From CAZJAH01 sp964544155 (GTDB lineage: Bacteria > Bacteroidota > Ignavibacteria > Kapaibacteriales > UBA2268), in NCBI GenBank assembly GCA_964544155.1, contig CAZJAH010000015.1, positions 1 to 62,535 of the forward strand: a stretch of 62,535 nt of DNA, given 5' to 3'. Both the position numbers and the translations under genes were made by a program. This document shows positions 45,149 to 54,797 of this stretch, piece after piece (within the stretch, counting starts at the first letter, position 1; every line of letters begins with the position of its first letter). The notes under the pieces were generated by a model that had not been told where the DNA came from, ran no database searches, and was given only the letters and a program-made list of their open reading frames with translations.

Positions 45149-47665
45149 TCATACAGTACGGTAAGAATCAATATCCACAACCAGCCTGACAGAAGTGGAA
45201 CCGTGCGTTTCCCTGTATTGCTGAACAGATCTCGATAATATTTTCCTCAATATGTAACCACCCGGATCGAGCTCTTTATTCACCTTAATTATGATGATTT
45301 TTCTGTAGAGGTTCCTAATCCTTGGGATAGTAGGCTCAGTAGGCCCGAGCAAAGTAAATACGTTTTGATTTCGCGGCATGTACTTTAGGAAATAGACAGC
45401 GTGCTTAGCGGTCTCTTCCCTGGATTTTCCATAAAATTCGATCATCACAAAACGGATAAAGGGAGGATAGCCGGCGGATTTTCGTATGTTTAATTCCCTA
45501 TTGTAAAAAATATCATAGTTTGAGTTCTGAGCCGCTTTAATAGCAAAATTCGATGCCTTTGAGCTTTGAATTATGACTTCTCCGGGAAAGCCGCTTACCC
45601 TGCCGGCTCTGCCCGAAACCTGTGTAAGCAGCTGGAAAGTCCTCTCGCTGGAACGGAAATCCGGTACAAAGAGCTGTATGTCCGAATTGATTATTCCCAC
45701 CAGCGTAACCCTTTCGAAGTCCAGGCCCTTGGCAACCATCTGCGTGCCGACGAGTATATCAGTCCTGCCCGCCGCGAAATCCTGCAGCAGCCTCCGGTGA
45801 GCGCCTTTACGGCTGGTAGTGTCGAGGTCCATTCGTTCGATATTCGCGTCAATGCCGATATCCTTAAGCCTTCCGGCAAGTTCTTCCTCAATTCTTTGCG
45901 TGCCGTAGCCTAACTGCCTTAGTTCTTCATGGCCGCAATTGGGGCAAATATTTTTTGCTCTTTCCGCGTGGCCGCAGTAATGGCAACGCAGCTGGGCGAT
46001 ATTTTTATGGAAAGTTAGAGTTACATCACAGTTTGTACATTCGGGTACATAACCGCAATTCCTGCACTGAAGTGATGATGAATAACCGCGCATATTCTGG
46101 AAGATTATCACTCCTTCATTTTTCTGAACTCTTGAAGAAATTGCTTCGATAAGTCCTTCGGAAAAGTAGCCTTTCATTTTTCCGTGTTTCCATGAATCTA
46201 GCACATCAATTACCCGGATTATCGGCATTGAGGCTCCGTCTGCCCGGCTAGTGATCTCAAGCAGGGTGTATTTGCCGGTCTTCGCGTTATACATGCTTTC
46301 TATTGATGGCGTAGCCGATCCGAGAACAGCCACCGCGTTATCCATCCTGGCTCTGACTAATGCCGCGTCACGGGCATGGTAGCGCGGAGCAGGGTCTTCC
46401 TGCTTGTAAGAGTGTTCGTGTTCTTCATCCACAATAATCAGCCCGGGATTATCCAGTGGAGCGAAAATCGCCGACCTGGCCCCGATTACAAGAGTTGCTT
46501 TGCCTGATACTATAGACCTCCAGGAATCAAACCTCTCGCCTTCTGACATTCTGCTGTGAAGCACAGCGATCTTCCCGGGGAAGGACAACTCAAACCTGTC
46601 TATAAGCTGCGGCGTAAGCGATATTTCCGGCACAAGCAGAAGCGCCTGCCTGCCGCTGTCCAGCGCTTTCTTGATGGCTTTCATGTAAACAAGGGTTTTG
46701 CCGCTGCCGGTAACTCCATGCAGCAGAAAGGGATGAAATTCCCCGATATCAATTTTTTCCAATATTAGATCCGCGGCGCGGCTTTGCTCGGCCGTAAGCT
46801 TAAGCGCGGCCTCATTCCTGCGGGCGAGTGATTCATACTTATCTGAGGGAAGGTTGCGGTCGAGTTCCAGGTCAATGATTTTAATTATCCCTTTTTTTTC
46901 AAGGGCTTTTACGGCGGATCCGGAATCTCCTGTTACTTCTTTTATTTCAGTCAATAATTTGGGCGAGGAAGTATCCGACTGGCTGATGAAAATATTGCTC
47001 AGCACCAGAGATTGCTTGGGCGCTGACTTATCCAGTTCATCAAAAATATCCTTCAGGGCTTCATCATTACTTAAAATCTCATCAGGAATGTAGGCGGCCT
47101 TCTGTGTTTTTGACCTGGCCCTGTTCACGATTACTCTGTGCACCTTGATCAGCCCTTCCTGCTCAAGCGCGTAGAGCTGAGGCGTTATCCCCTGCAGACC
47201 TGTGATATTTTCCAGAAATCCTATGCTGATATCTTCTTCGTGGCGGAGAATTGCTTCTAAAACTGCGGCTCTTCGAGGCGCTTTTTTTTTCATTGACGGA
47301 ATGATGCCTGAGGAGCTTTCCCAGGTTCTCTCCACGCGGATAACGCTTTTTGGAGATAATCCCGAAGGCAGGGCTGATTTCAGTGTTTCACCCCATGATG
47401 CCATGTAATAATCAGCCATCCAGCGGGTGAAGTTGAGCATATTATCTGAGAAAACGGGCTTTTCGTCGAGCAGTTCGATTATTTCTTTAATGTCGATATT
47501 TTCAGGCTTTTCGGTTTCATCTACAATAACTCCCGTGAGAGTTCTGTTGCCGAAAGGTATGAGCGCCCTGCAGCCCTTTATTTTGCGTTCCGGGGGCTGA
47601 ATTGTTTTATAAGTGAATAATTTATCAGCCGGAATGCCGGCAGCAATTTTGATATATCTTTCCAT
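45149..47665 (-). CDS. priA: Primosomal protein N' (replication restart helicase)
   Basis: The 838-residue helicase reloads the replisome at stalled forks. It has the 3'-DNA-binding domain at the N terminus, Walker A LLHGVTGSGKT and motif II IIVDEEHEHSYKQ. A zinc-binding region follows, with cysteine pairs in QCRNCGYVPECTNC and LRCHYCGHAERAKNICPNCG. Motifs ILVGTQMVAKGLDF and LTQVSGRAGR come after it. Eight cysteines in four pairs are all intact. It is slightly longer than E. coli PriA because of spacer segments. The divergent neighbour is the HtrA gene at 47842. Confidence 0.96.
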   Translation of the reverse strand: MERYIKIAAGIPADKLFTYKTIQPPERKIKGCRALIPFGNRTLTGVIVDETEKPENIDIKEIIELLDEKPVFSDNMLNFTRWMADYYMASWGETLKSALPSGLSPKSVIRVERTWESSSGIIPSMKKKAPRRAAVLEAILRHEEDISIGFLENITGLQGITPQLYALEQEGLIKVHRVIVNRARSKTQKAAYIPDEILSNDEALKDIFDELDKSAPKQSLVLSNIFISQSDTSSPKLLTEIKEVTGDSGSAVKALEKKGIIKIIDLELDRNLPSDKYESLARRNEAALKLTAEQSRAADLILEKIDIGEFHPFLLHGVTGSGKTLVYMKAIKKALDSGRQALLLVPEISLTPQLIDRFELSFPGKIAVLHSRMSEGERFDSWRSIVSGKATLVIGARSAIFAPLDNPGLIIVDEEHEHSYKQEDPAPRYHARDAALVRARMDNAVAVLGSATPSIESMYNAKTGKYTLLEITSRADGASMPIIRVIDVLDSWKHGKMKGYFSEGLIEAISSRVQKNEGVIIFQNMRGYSSSLQCRNCGYVPECTNCDVTLTFHKNIAQLRCHYCGHAERAKNICPNCGHEELRQLGYGTQRIEEELAGRLKDIGIDANIERMDLDTTSRKGAHRRLLQDFAAGRTDILVGTQMVAKGLDFERVTLVGIINSDIQLFVPDFRSSERTFQLLTQVSGRAGRVSGFPGEVIIQSSKASNFAIKAAQNSNYDIFYNRELNIRKSAGYPPFIRFVMIEFYGKSREETAKHAVYFLKYMPRNQNVFTLLGPTEPTIPRIRNLYRKIIIIKVNKELDPGGYILRKILSRSVQQYRETHGSTSVRLVVDIDSYRTV

Positions 47666-47740
47666 AGAATTTCAAATATAAGAAAGTTCTCCTTTTGAGC
47701 TATCATTTGACGCCTGATTCCGTAATATAGCAAATTATAT

Positions 47741-47762
47741 TACGTCTGAAATACGTCTGAAA
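47741..47762. repeat. Tandem 11-bp direct repeat upstream of htrA
   Basis: TACGTCTGAAA is repeated twice with no spacer in the divergent priA/htrA region, 80 nt before the htrA start. The period is one helical turn, suited to two regulator subunits bound on one face, but a slipped duplication is equally possible. Confidence 0.45.
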
Positions 47763-47841
47763 TTTTTGGAATTATACTGAGTTGATAACAGCTTTGCCAT
47801 AATTAATTTTAAATTTAAATTAAAAATACGGAATAAACAAA

Positions 47842-49065
47842 ATGCTTAACGGAAGTTTTCTAATAGTTACAATCATTGCTTTCATTACTATTTTAAACGG
47901 CTGTGATGCAAGGACTGAAAACCCGGATACCGAACTATTAGCCAAATCAGGATCTGAGATTTATTCCGCTTCTGAAACTCAAAATCAGATGCGGCAAAGG
48001 CAAACCATAGATATCGCCGAGAGCCGCCGCAATGCCATCACGGAAGCTGTAGAGAACTGCTCCCCGGCTATAGTGGGTATTAATATTACCGAAATAAAGG
48101 AAGTGCAATATAGAGACAGATTCCATGACCACCCAATGTTCAGGTTCTTTTTTGGTGACAGAGGCCGGACTTATAGCCGTAAATATAAAGTAGAAGGCCT
48201 AGGATCGGGATTTTTGATTTCAGCCGACGGGTACATACTCACTAATCACCATGTGGCCGGCAATGCCAGCGAAATTATTGTTACTCTTACTAATGGCGAA
48301 AAGTACGAAGCCGAGATCATCGGCTCTGATATGGTGAGCGATGTAGCCCTGTTGAAAATAGACGGCAAAGGCCTGCCATATCTTAAGCTGGGTGATTCCG
48401 ACGATACCATAATTGGTGAATGGGTAATAGCCTTGGGTAATCCTTTCGGATTATTCGACATAAATGCAAAGCCGACTATAACAGTAGGAGTAGTCAGTAA
48501 TACTAATGTACACATGCTTCAGGAAGACAGGCCTTATAATAGAGTTTATAAAGATATGCTTCAGACAGATGCCGCCATTTCGAGCGGTAATTCAGGCGGG
48601 CCTCTGGTTAATTCACTTGGCGAAGTTATCGGTATGAATACAATTATATTTTCAACCGCCCAAAGCAGAAGCGGAGCCGGAAGTATAGGTATAGGATTTT
48701 CCATTCCCATTAACCGTGTGAAGAAGATAGTTGATATTTTGACCGAAAAAGGCGAAATTGACCGGAATTTCTATACCGGAATGGAAATACGTGAACTGGA
48801 TGATGAGCTGGCCCGCTATCTGGGCACCGATAAAACTGAAGGAGTTGTGATATTTGCCATAGAAAGAGGATCACCGGCTGACCGATCCGGACTTGAACCA
48901 GGCGATATTATCCAAAAGATAGATGATATGAAAATTTTGAGGCCCGACGATTATTATATTGCCGTTAATGATGCCGTCACCGGCCAGGAACTTGATCTGA
49001 CAATATTACGTAATGATAACAGACTAAAAATACAACTGATCCTTAAGCCCAGGAAGGGGATGTAA
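47842..49065 (+). CDS. Lipoprotein DegP/HtrA-type serine protease
   Basis: The 407-residue protein carries an N-terminal lipobox ILNGC with the acylated cysteine at residue 21, so it is likely membrane-anchored in the periplasm. The trypsin-like domain has catalytic His in LTNHHVAGNA, Asp in SDVALLKID and Ser in AAISSGNSGGPL, all intact. A single PDZ domain (about 315-400) includes GVVIFAIERGSPADRSGLEPGDII. It is expected to degrade or refold damaged envelope proteins. Only one PDZ is present, as in DegS-like proteins, whereas DegP has two. The stop codon is followed directly by the lptB start, so envelope quality control and LPS export are cotranscribed. Confidence 0.93.
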   Translation: MLNGSFLIVTIIAFITILNGCDARTENPDTELLAKSGSEIYSASETQNQMRQRQTIDIAESRRNAITEAVENCSPAIVGINITEIKEVQYRDRFHDHPMFRFFFGDRGRTYSRKYKVEGLGSGFLISADGYILTNHHVAGNASEIIVTLTNGEKYEAEIIGSDMVSDVALLKIDGKGLPYLKLGDSDDTIIGEWVIALGNPFGLFDINAKPTITVGVVSNTNVHMLQEDRPYNRVYKDMLQTDAAISSGNSGGPLVNSLGEVIGMNTIIFSTAQSRSGAGSIGIGFSIPINRVKKIVDILTEKGEIDRNFYTGMEIRELDDELARYLGTDKTEGVVIFAIERGSPADRSGLEPGDIIQKIDDMKILRPDDYYIAVNDAVTGQELDLTILRNDNRLKIQLILKPRKGM

Positions 49066-49815
49066 TTGGAAAACAATGCGAGCATACTTAAAGGCGAAGG
49101 CCTTGTAAAAAAATACAAAAAGCGGGAAGTCGTAAAAGGCATCAGCCTCGAAGTAAAGCAGGGTGAAGTTGTAGGCCTGCTTGGGCCTAACGGTGCCGGC
49201 AAAACAACAACCTTCTACATGATTGTCGGCATGGTGCGCCCCAGTGCGGGGAGAGTCATCATGGATGATAATGTTATTACCAACCGTGCTATGTACAAGC
49301 GCAGCCGATTGGGGATAAGCTATCTGCCGCAGGAGGCTTCCATCTTTCGTAAAATGTCCGTGGAAAATAATATAAAAGCTATTCTGCAGTTGCAGCCCTT
49401 GAGCGGGAAAAAACGAAAAGAAAGGCTGGAGCAATTACTGGAAGACTTCGGCATATCTCACATACGCAAAAGCAAAGGATATATGCTTTCGGGCGGTGAG
49501 CGCCGGCGATGCGAAATTGCGAGAACTCTTGCCTCCAACCCGAAATTCGTGCTTTTGGATGAGCCGTTCGCCGGTATCGACCCTATTGCAGTTGAGGATA
49601 TTATGCAGATGGTAAGGACTTTGAAAGACCAGGGAATAGGTGTTCTGATCACTGACCATAATGTGCATGAAACTTTATCAATAACCGACAGAGCCTATAT
49701 TCTTATAGACGGCAGCATCTATATTTCAGGTACTGCGGTAGATATTGCCGATAACGAAGAAGTACGCTCGCGCTATTTGGGCGAGAATTTTACTTTGGAA
49801 AGATACCACAGGTAA
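49066..49815 (+). CDS. lptB: Lipopolysaccharide export ATPase LptB
   Basis: This 249-residue ATPase powers transport of LPS from the inner membrane through the Lpt bridge. It has Walker A LLGPNGAGKTTTFYMIVG, signature LSGGERRRCEIARTLA, Walker B FVLLDEPFAGIDPIAVED and switch ITDHNVHETL, matching LptB closely. The start is a TTG at 49066 directly after the htrA TAA; GGAAGGGGA at 49052-49060 is its ribosome binding site. No ATG occurs before the conserved domain, so the TTG is convincing. No lptFG or lptC genes are in the window. Confidence 0.93.
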   Translation: MENNASILKGEGLVKKYKKREVVKGISLEVKQGEVVGLLGPNGAGKTTTFYMIVGMVRPSAGRVIMDDNVITNRAMYKRSRLGISYLPQEASIFRKMSVENNIKAILQLQPLSGKKRKERLEQLLEDFGISHIRKSKGYMLSGGERRRCEIARTLASNPKFVLLDEPFAGIDPIAVEDIMQMVRTLKDQGIGVLITDHNVHETLSITDRAYILIDGSIYISGTAVDIADNEEVRSRYLGENFTLERYHR

Positions 49816-49841
49816 TTTTCTACTTCAGATTTCAGCAAATA

Positions 49842-49883
49842 ATCCGATTAATACAAGAAAAAAGTATTAAATATTAATCGGAT
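49842..49883. promoter_or_regulatory. Perfect 12-bp inverted repeat just before the cheA start
   Basis: ATCCGATTAATA (49842-49853) and TATTAATCGGAT (49872-49883) are exact inverted copies separated by 18 nt. The right arm ends 5 nt before the cheA ATG, where a ribosome binding site would lie. No T tract follows. It could be an operator for a dimeric regulator or an mRNA hairpin that masks the translation start. Confidence 0.65.
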
Positions 49884-49888
49884 AAATA

Positions 49889-52309
49889 ATGAGTGCTGAC
49901 AGAGGAAAACATATAGACCCGGAAACACAGGAAATGCTATCCTCTTTTGTTTCTGAGGCATTTGACTCCCTCGATACTAATGAACCCATTGTAGAGAACC
50001 TGAGAGAAGAAAACAACTCCGAATCGGTAAACGCCATTTTCAGGGTTTTTCATACACTTAAGGGCCTTTCGGGATTTTTTGAAATGTATGTGATCAACAA
50101 GGTCACACATCAGGCAGAAACACTTCTCGACCTTATGCGGAAGCAGAACAAAGCCCAGTCTGATGAAATTATTTCAGTAATCTATACCACTTTTGATTTT
50201 TTAAGAGAGCTTTTGCAGATTGTCAGCGTCGAATTTACCGACCAGAGCGGCGAAGAAGAAGCCGATGATATGATCATTGTACTGCAGGATACTTTAAACA
50301 AAATCGAAAACCGGACTGATGATATCAACGAAGCAGAAATAATCGAAACAGATTCAGAACTACCCGAGACGCATGACGAACCTGAAGAAATCCCGGAAGT
50401 TCCTCTCAATGAACACCCTTTTATCGAGGAGGAAGCAAAAGAAGAGCTTCAGGGTAATTCCGAAGGCCTCGATGACCTTATATCCGACGACATGCTGTCT
50501 CAATTCCTTGCAGGAGCGAATGAGCTCGTTGAGCTCGCAGAAAATAATCTCATCGTTCTGGAAAAAGACAATGAAAATTATGAGATAGTTGCCGAGACAT
50601 TTGGCGCTGTACACAGCCTTAAAGGCAACGCCGGATTTATGGGTTTTACTGAAATTGAAGAGATCGCGATGGAAATGGAAACAATACTGGATTCCATACG
50701 CAACCGCGACCTCGATATTGATGAAAACATAGTTACTATATTACTCAGCAATCTTGAAACTATAAAAAGCAGAATAGATGATATTACAGATAAGAAAAAA
50801 TCTGATAAAGCAGGAAAAAGAGAAGAAAAGCCTGTAGCAGCAGAAAGCACCTTAGAGCCGGAAGAAAAAGCCGAAGAGGCCGCTCATGAAGAAACAAATG
50901 AAGAAATCGAAGTTGACAGCATTGAGGATGATATCGAATCATCTGAAGGGGGTGAAGTTGAAGATAATGAAGATGGTGAAGAAGACGAGAATTTTTCTAT
51001 AGAGAATGAAACTGAAGAAGTTCCTCAAAAGGTTGATAAACAGCCTGCTAAAGAAGCAAAACCAGCTCCAAAACCTTCGGCAAGATCCGCGTCGCCTAAA
51101 CCGGCAGGACAGATACAGCAAATGCAGAGAAAGGATATCCGCGTGGAAACACGTAAGATAGATAAGCTTTTCGACCTTGTGGGCGAGCTCATTACCATAG
51201 AAACTATGGTAACAAATAACCCCGACCTTAAAGGGCTTGAGCTGCCTAATTTCAGTAAAGCATCTAACCAGCTCAATAAGATCACGCGCGAGCTCCAGGA
51301 AATAACCATGTCGGTCAGGATGATGCCTTTGGAAGGCCTCTTCAATAAAATGAAAAGGCTTGTTAGGGATGTATCCCTGAAAATGGGCAAGAAAGTTGAC
51401 TTCACAGTCAGCGGCCAGGAAACCGAAATGGATAAAAACGTTATCGATGAAATTGCCGATCCTCTGGTACATATACTGCGAAATGCCATTGATCACGGAG
51501 TGGAAAAGCCTCAGGACAGGCTCGCTAAAGGCAAAGCGGAAGCAGGAAATGTTTCTCTGAAAGCACGATACGAAGGTAATGAAATTCTAATTATAATAGA
51601 AGATGACGGCGCCGGCATCGAAAGGGAAAGGATACTCGACAAAGCGATCGAAAAAGAGCTTGTGAGCGAAGAACAGGCCGAAAAAATGACTGATAAAGAA
51701 GTTTACCTGCTTATATTCGAACCGGGGTTTTCCACCGCACAGCAGCTGACAGATATATCAGGCAGGGGCGTGGGTATGGATGTTGTTAAAAAGAACCTCG
51801 AAAAGCTTAGAGGCAGCGTTGATATAGACAGTACAGCCGGCAAAGGATCCGTCTTTACCCTAAGGATACCGCTCACACTTGCCATAATGGAGGCTATGGT
51901 ACTCAGGGTAGGCGATACCAGCTACGCTCTGCCTATACTCAATGTACAGGAATCTCTCAAGATCAGTAAAGACAACATCTCCCGCACAATGGACGGGCTG
52001 GAAGTTGTACGCGTAAGAAATGAAATGATGCCCGTTATCCGCCTGCATGAATTATTTAACAAAAAACCTGAATTTGAAACACTGGATGAAGGTATCCTCA
52101 TAATAATCGAATCCAGGCGTAAAAAGGTCTGCGTATTCGCTGATGAGATAGTAGGCCAGCAGCAGGCAGTTATCAAAGGCCTAACAGACTATATCGGCAA
52201 GGTTCCCGGCCTCACGGGTTGTATGATCACAGGAGACGGCAGCATAGGCCTTATTCTCGATATTGAAAGCCTTATCGATATATCTGAAACAGAAATGGAA
52301 TTAGTCTGA
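49889..52309 (+). CDS. cheA: Chemotaxis histidine kinase CheA with two Hpt domains
   Basis: The 806-residue kinase has two N-terminal phosphotransfer domains, with His55 in VFHTLKGLSGFF and His242 in VHSLKGNAGFM, where most CheA proteins have one. A long acidic linker (about 320-405) replaces the usual CheY-binding P2 domain. The dimerisation domain (DLVGELITIETMV) follows, then the ATPase with HILRNAIDHGVEKP, DDGAGIE and SGRGVGMDVVKKNL, and the CheW-like domain with YALPILNVQESL. It should pass phosphate to CheB, CheY and possibly other regulators. It opens a six-gene chemosensory operon and has an inverted repeat at its start. Confidence 0.95.
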   Translation: MSADRGKHIDPETQEMLSSFVSEAFDSLDTNEPIVENLREENNSESVNAIFRVFHTLKGLSGFFEMYVINKVTHQAETLLDLMRKQNKAQSDEIISVIYTTFDFLRELLQIVSVEFTDQSGEEEADDMIIVLQDTLNKIENRTDDINEAEIIETDSELPETHDEPEEIPEVPLNEHPFIEEEAKEELQGNSEGLDDLISDDMLSQFLAGANELVELAENNLIVLEKDNENYEIVAETFGAVHSLKGNAGFMGFTEIEEIAMEMETILDSIRNRDLDIDENIVTILLSNLETIKSRIDDITDKKKSDKAGKREEKPVAAESTLEPEEKAEEAAHEETNEEIEVDSIEDDIESSEGGEVEDNEDGEEDENFSIENETEEVPQKVDKQPAKEAKPAPKPSARSASPKPAGQIQQMQRKDIRVETRKIDKLFDLVGELITIETMVTNNPDLKGLELPNFSKASNQLNKITRELQEITMSVRMMPLEGLFNKMKRLVRDVSLKMGKKVDFTVSGQETEMDKNVIDEIADPLVHILRNAIDHGVEKPQDRLAKGKAEAGNVSLKARYEGNEILIIIEDDGAGIERERILDKAIEKELVSEEQAEKMTDKEVYLLIFEPGFSTAQQLTDISGRGVGMDVVKKNLEKLRGSVDIDSTAGKGSVFTLRIPLTLAIMEAMVLRVGDTSYALPILNVQESLKISKDNISRTMDGLEVVRVRNEMMPVIRLHELFNKKPEFETLDEGILIIIESRRKKVCVFADEIVGQQQAVIKGLTDYIGKVPGLTGCMITGDGSIGLILDIESLIDISETEMELV

Positions 52310-52329
52310 AATTAAATAAAAAGATAAAA

Positions 52330-52842
52330 ATGGAAACTCAGGATAGTATTATTGATATTAACGCAGAATTTCAGAATGAAGATACTCTCGCGGACAGGTA
52401 TCTGACATTCAGGCTCGGAAATGAAGAATACGCATTAGAGATAAGATACGTTATTGAAATTCTCGGTATTCAGAAGATTACCGAAGTGCCGAATATTCCG
52501 AAATTCATTAAAGGTATCATCAATTTAAGGGGTATGATACACCCTGTGATTGACGTGCGCAAACGCTTTGGCCTCAAGCCGGAAGAGTATGATGAGCGCA
52601 CATGTATTATAGTTATCCGATTCGATAATTCCGCGTCTATCGGATTAATAGTGGATGAGGTTTCCGAAGTAGTCACTATCCGTAAGGAACAGATATCACC
52701 TCCCCCGCAGACAAAGAAAGGCTCGCAAAGCAAGTATATATCAGGCATAGGCCGCATGGAGGAAGGAGTAAAATTTATTTTGGATATTGATAAGCTGCTA
52801 TATCTTAATTACAGATCAGGAAACGTTAGCGAAAAAGAATAG
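52330..52842 (+). CDS. cheW: Chemotaxis coupling protein CheW
   Basis: The 170-residue adaptor couples CheA to receptors. It has the SH3-like repeat pattern with YALEIRYVIEILGIQKITEV, the conserved GIINLRGMIHPVIDVRKRF and a GLIVDEVSEVVTIR strand. It starts 20 nt after cheA and ends 3 nt before cheR. The N terminus carries about 15 acidic residues beyond the domain. Length and motifs are normal. Confidence 0.95.
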   Translation: METQDSIIDINAEFQNEDTLADRYLTFRLGNEEYALEIRYVIEILGIQKITEVPNIPKFIKGIINLRGMIHPVIDVRKRFGLKPEEYDERTCIIVIRFDNSASIGLIVDEVSEVVTIRKEQISPPPQTKKGSQSKYISGIGRMEEGVKFILDIDKLLYLNYRSGNVSEKE

Positions 52843-52845
52843 TTT

Positions 52846-53706
52846 ATGCCCGAATCAAGCTATAAAGAAATACATTCTGAAAGTTACGTGACTATCAGTA
52901 ACGAAGAATTCAAGCGCATCCGCGACTATATTTATAAGAATATAGGTATTAACTTAACCGAACAGAAGAAAGCGCTGCTAATGGGCCGCCTGCAAAAGCT
53001 GCTCAGGAAATATTCCTTCGTGAATTTTGAGGAATATTATAATTTTGTGGTTCAGGATAAGTCCGGCAAAGCTTTAAGCGAGCTGGCAAACAGCATTTCC
53101 ACAAATCATACCTTCTTCTACCGGGAATACGACCATTTTGAATATTTCAAAGACACCGCTCTTCCGGAGATCAGCCGCTTGATGAAGGCTCGCGGAGAAA
53201 ACGATATCCGCGTGTGGTCGGCGGGGTGCAGCAGCGGCGAAGAACCGTATACCCTGGTAATGCTGATGATGGAATATTTCGGGAAAGCATATAATGAGCT
53301 CAAAGCCGGAGTACTTGCGACGGATATATCCGAAACCGCCCTGCAAAAGGCTATGGCGGGAGTATATGCTTCTGAGCGTTTTGGTAATATGCCAAAAAAA
53401 TATATCAGCAGGTATTTCCGTAAAAAGGGAGATAATTACGAAGTAACTCCCGAGGTAAAGAAAGAAGTCACTTATAGAAAGTTTAACTTAATGGTACCTC
53501 GCTTTCCTTTTAAAAAGCAATTTGATGTGATTTTTTGCAGAAATGTGATGATATATTTCGATGAGCCTACAAGGGAAAATCTCGTTTCAAAATTTTATGA
53601 TTTTACAGCTCCCGGCGGCCATTTATTTATAGGACATTCAGAAACGATCAAGAAAAGTTCGACTAAATATCATTATATTAAGCCCGCGGTTTACAGAAAA
53701 ATTTAG
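52846..53706 (+). CDS. cheR: Chemoreceptor methyltransferase CheR
   Basis: This 286-residue SAM-dependent enzyme methylates glutamates on receptors. The N-terminal helical domain has FKRIRDYIYKNIGINLTEQK and SISTNHTFFYREYDHFE. The catalytic domain has SAGCSSGEEPYTLVM, ATDISETALQKAMAG, FCRNVMIYFDEPTR and GHSET, the standard CheR blocks. Its presence implies methylated receptors somewhere in the genome, although none lies in this window. It follows cheW by 3 nt. Confidence 0.95.
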   Translation: MPESSYKEIHSESYVTISNEEFKRIRDYIYKNIGINLTEQKKALLMGRLQKLLRKYSFVNFEEYYNFVVQDKSGKALSELANSISTNHTFFYREYDHFEYFKDTALPEISRLMKARGENDIRVWSAGCSSGEEPYTLVMLMMEYFGKAYNELKAGVLATDISETALQKAMAGVYASERFGNMPKKYISRYFRKKGDNYEVTPEVKKEVTYRKFNLMVPRFPFKKQFDVIFCRNVMIYFDEPTRENLVSKFYDFTAPGGHLFIGHSETIKKSSTKYHYIKPAVYRKI

Positions 53707-53722
53707 AATTATTCGGGATTAG

Positions 53723-54796
53723 ATGGAAGCTAGGCGAATCAGGAAAATAAAAGTGCTGGTAATAGACGATTCGGCGCTTGTAAGAGATATACTTGTCAGG
53801 GGTTTATCAGGCGATTCCGGCATTGAAGTTGTGGGAGCGGCAGAGGACGTATTCCACGGCAGGGATATGATAATAAAGCACAGGCCTGATGTTCTGACTT
53901 TAGACATAGAAATGCCCAGAATGGATGGTATTGAATTTTTAAGAAAATTAATGCCTCAGTATCCGATACCTGTACTTGTGGTAAGTTCACTTACTCAAAA
54001 GGGAAAGGAAATCACCTTGCAGGCTCTAGAATCCGGAGCTGTAGATTTTGTCCCCAAACCTTCTAAAGATATTGCCCGCGGCCTGCGCGAAATGATGATT
54101 GAACTTCGGACCAAAGTTAAGATAGCCGCTAATGCCAATGTTTCACACTGGAAAGGTAAACAATTTGAATCCGTTCAGGCAAGAAGGCCGGTTAAATCAG
54201 CCGCACTCGCGGAATCGACCGATAAAGTAATTGCCATAGGCGCTTCCACCGGCGGCACGGAAGCTATCAAAAAAGTTATCATGAACCTGCCGCCAACCAC
54301 TCCCGGCATTGTAGTTGTTCAGCATATGCCCGCAGGATTTACTAAAACATTTGCCGAGAGGCTGAACCAGCAGTCTCTGATGAACGTAAAAGAAGCACAG
54401 ACTGGTGACCGGATACTAACTGGCAGGGTTCTTATAGCTCCTGGGGACTTCCATCTGAAAGTGGTCAGGTCTGGCGGAAGGTATGAAGTGGTTTGCTTTA
54501 TGGATGATAAGGTAAACGGCCACCGGCCTTCAGTCGATATTATGATGTATTCTGTGGCGGCGAATGTGGGAGCCAATGCCTTTGGTGTTATGCTGACAGG
54601 TATGGGCAGCGACGGCGCCAAAGGGATGAAAGCGATGAAAGACGCCGGCGCTTACAATCTGGGGCAGGATGAGATCAGCTCGGTGGTTTACGGTATGCCT
54701 AAAGTAGCATGGGATCTAGGAGGAATACATAAGCAGCTTCCTCTTGATAGAATCGGCAATGAGCTTATTAGGGTAATTAAAATAGCAGTTAATTAA
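53723..54796 (+). CDS. cheB: Chemotaxis methylesterase CheB
   Basis: The 357-residue protein has a receiver domain with phospho-accepting Asp61 (LTLDIEMPRMDG) and a C-terminal methylesterase. The catalytic triad lies in IGASTGGTEAI (Ser), VVQHMPAGF (His) and LTGMGSDGAKGM (Asp). It reverses CheR methylation and deamidates glutamines of receptors when phosphorylated by CheA. It starts 16 nt after cheR and ends 1 nt before the hybrid kinase, in a continuous operon. Confidence 0.95.
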   Translation: MEARRIRKIKVLVIDDSALVRDILVRGLSGDSGIEVVGAAEDVFHGRDMIIKHRPDVLTLDIEMPRMDGIEFLRKLMPQYPIPVLVVSSLTQKGKEITLQALESGAVDFVPKPSKDIARGLREMMIELRTKVKIAANANVSHWKGKQFESVQARRPVKSAALAESTDKVIAIGASTGGTEAIKKVIMNLPPTTPGIVVVQHMPAGFTKTFAERLNQQSLMNVKEAQTGDRILTGRVLIAPGDFHLKVVRSGGRYEVVCFMDDKVNGHRPSVDIMMYSVAANVGANAFGVMLTGMGSDGAKGMKAMKDAGAYNLGQDEISSVVYGMPKVAWDLGGIHKQLPLDRIGNELIRVIKIAVN

Positions 54797-54797
54797 T

